DNA of 64,000 nucleotides from Hyphomicrobiales bacterium (lineage in GTDB: Bacteria > Pseudomonadota > Alphaproteobacteria > Rhizobiales > Rhizobiaceae), in NCBI GenBank assembly GCA_900470195.1, contig UEIJ01000009.1, forward strand, positions 1-64,000, in the 5' to 3' direction. Positions 63,902-64,000 of this stretch are shown one piece after another. Under the pieces are notes generated by a model that did not search any database, had not been told where the DNA came from, and worked only from the letters and a program-made list of their open reading frames with translations. The position numbers and the translations under genes were made by a program. Every line of letters starts with the position of its first letter. The stretch's first letter is position 1.

Positions 63902-64000
63902 ATGGCCGCGGAAACAGGCGCTAGACAGCGAATCGACAAGTGGCTGTTCTTTGCGCGCGTGGTCAAATCAAGATCGCTGGCGGCGAAACTCGCCGTCGGC
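63902..64000 (+). CDS. S4-domain RNA-binding protein (Hsp15-like, partial)
   Basis: The first 33 residues are present: MAAETGARQRIDKWLFFARVVKSRSLAAKLAVG, truncated by the window end. R-IDKWLFFARVVKSRSLAA is the start of an S4 domain as in Hsp15 and RluB-type proteins. It begins one base after the helicase stop, so both are likely translated from one mRNA. Hsp15 recycles stalled 50S subunits; that role is inferred from the family. Confidence 0.8.
   Translation, partial: MAAETGARQRIDKWLFFARVVKSRSLAAKLAVG

Overview
The window is a contiguous, dense, GC-rich alphaproteobacterial chromosome segment. Protein sequences and gene order point to the Brucella/Ochrobactrum group (Rhizobiales). The supports are the htpX-rsmB-heparinase-purH order, a split atpHAGDC operon, a 1.6 kb-residue NAD-glutamate dehydrogenase, a PrpA-type hydroxyproline epimerase next to a FAD oxidoreductase and a GntR regulator, and short palindromic intergenic repeats of the RIME/Bru-RS kind. 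I cannot fix the species. No phage, insertion sequence, CRISPR array, rRNA or tRNA is visible; the content is mostly core metabolism.

Layout. 0-9 kb: TPM-domain envelope proteins, NAD-glutamate dehydrogenase, a UMF1 transporter, and glycerol kinase (minus). 9-15.3 kb (minus): purH, a heparinase-like protein, rsmB and htpX, then a tiny SdhAF4-like gene (plus). 15.8-25.4 kb: acs, usg, the PLP-homeostasis protein, leuS-lptE, a degenerate metallo-beta-lactamase-fold protein, a lone ABC-type ATPase and a transaldolase-like aldolase. 25.5-34.5 kb: priA, a small membrane protein, the F1 ATP synthase operon and a MarR regulator. 34.6-38.1 kb: a GntR regulator facing a hydroxyproline catabolic pair. 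38.5-45.8 kb: a complete branched-chain amino acid ABC transporter (livHMGF, a DUF6867-like membrane protein, and two tandem periplasmic binding proteins). 46-57.8 kb: pyruvate carboxylase, a DeoR regulator with an MFS transporter, 3-hydroxybutyrate dehydrogenase, ispG, an MFS/HxlR divergent pair, a polyprenyl synthase and mtgA. 57.9-64 kb: rpmF, a GlcG/HbpS-like protein, acetyl-CoA acetyltransferase, a large SUV3-like helicase and the start of an S4-domain protein.

How the genes connect. Several modules feed central carbon: hydroxyproline and branched-chain amino acid uptake or breakdown, glutamate deamination, acetate activation, 3-hydroxybutyrate oxidation, thiolase and pyruvate carboxylase anaplerosis, with ATP synthase alongside. 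ispG and the polyprenyl synthase belong to isoprenoid synthesis; mtgA, lptE and the heparinase-like protein belong to the envelope.

The most unusual content is non-coding. Two whole-element palindromes of about 140 bp share their cores but have divergent outer arms that still pair. A family of 43-bp palindromes includes two copies inside the atp operon on either side of atpD. One 148-bp site holds three consecutive hairpins. There are clear operator-like structures upstream of HxlR, GntR, DeoR, MarR and glpK genes, and a 717-bp gap with a direct duplication upstream of the helicase. No wholly new multi-gene system was evident; the best protein-level oddity is the metallo-beta-lactamase-fold protein that has lost its metal-binding motif.
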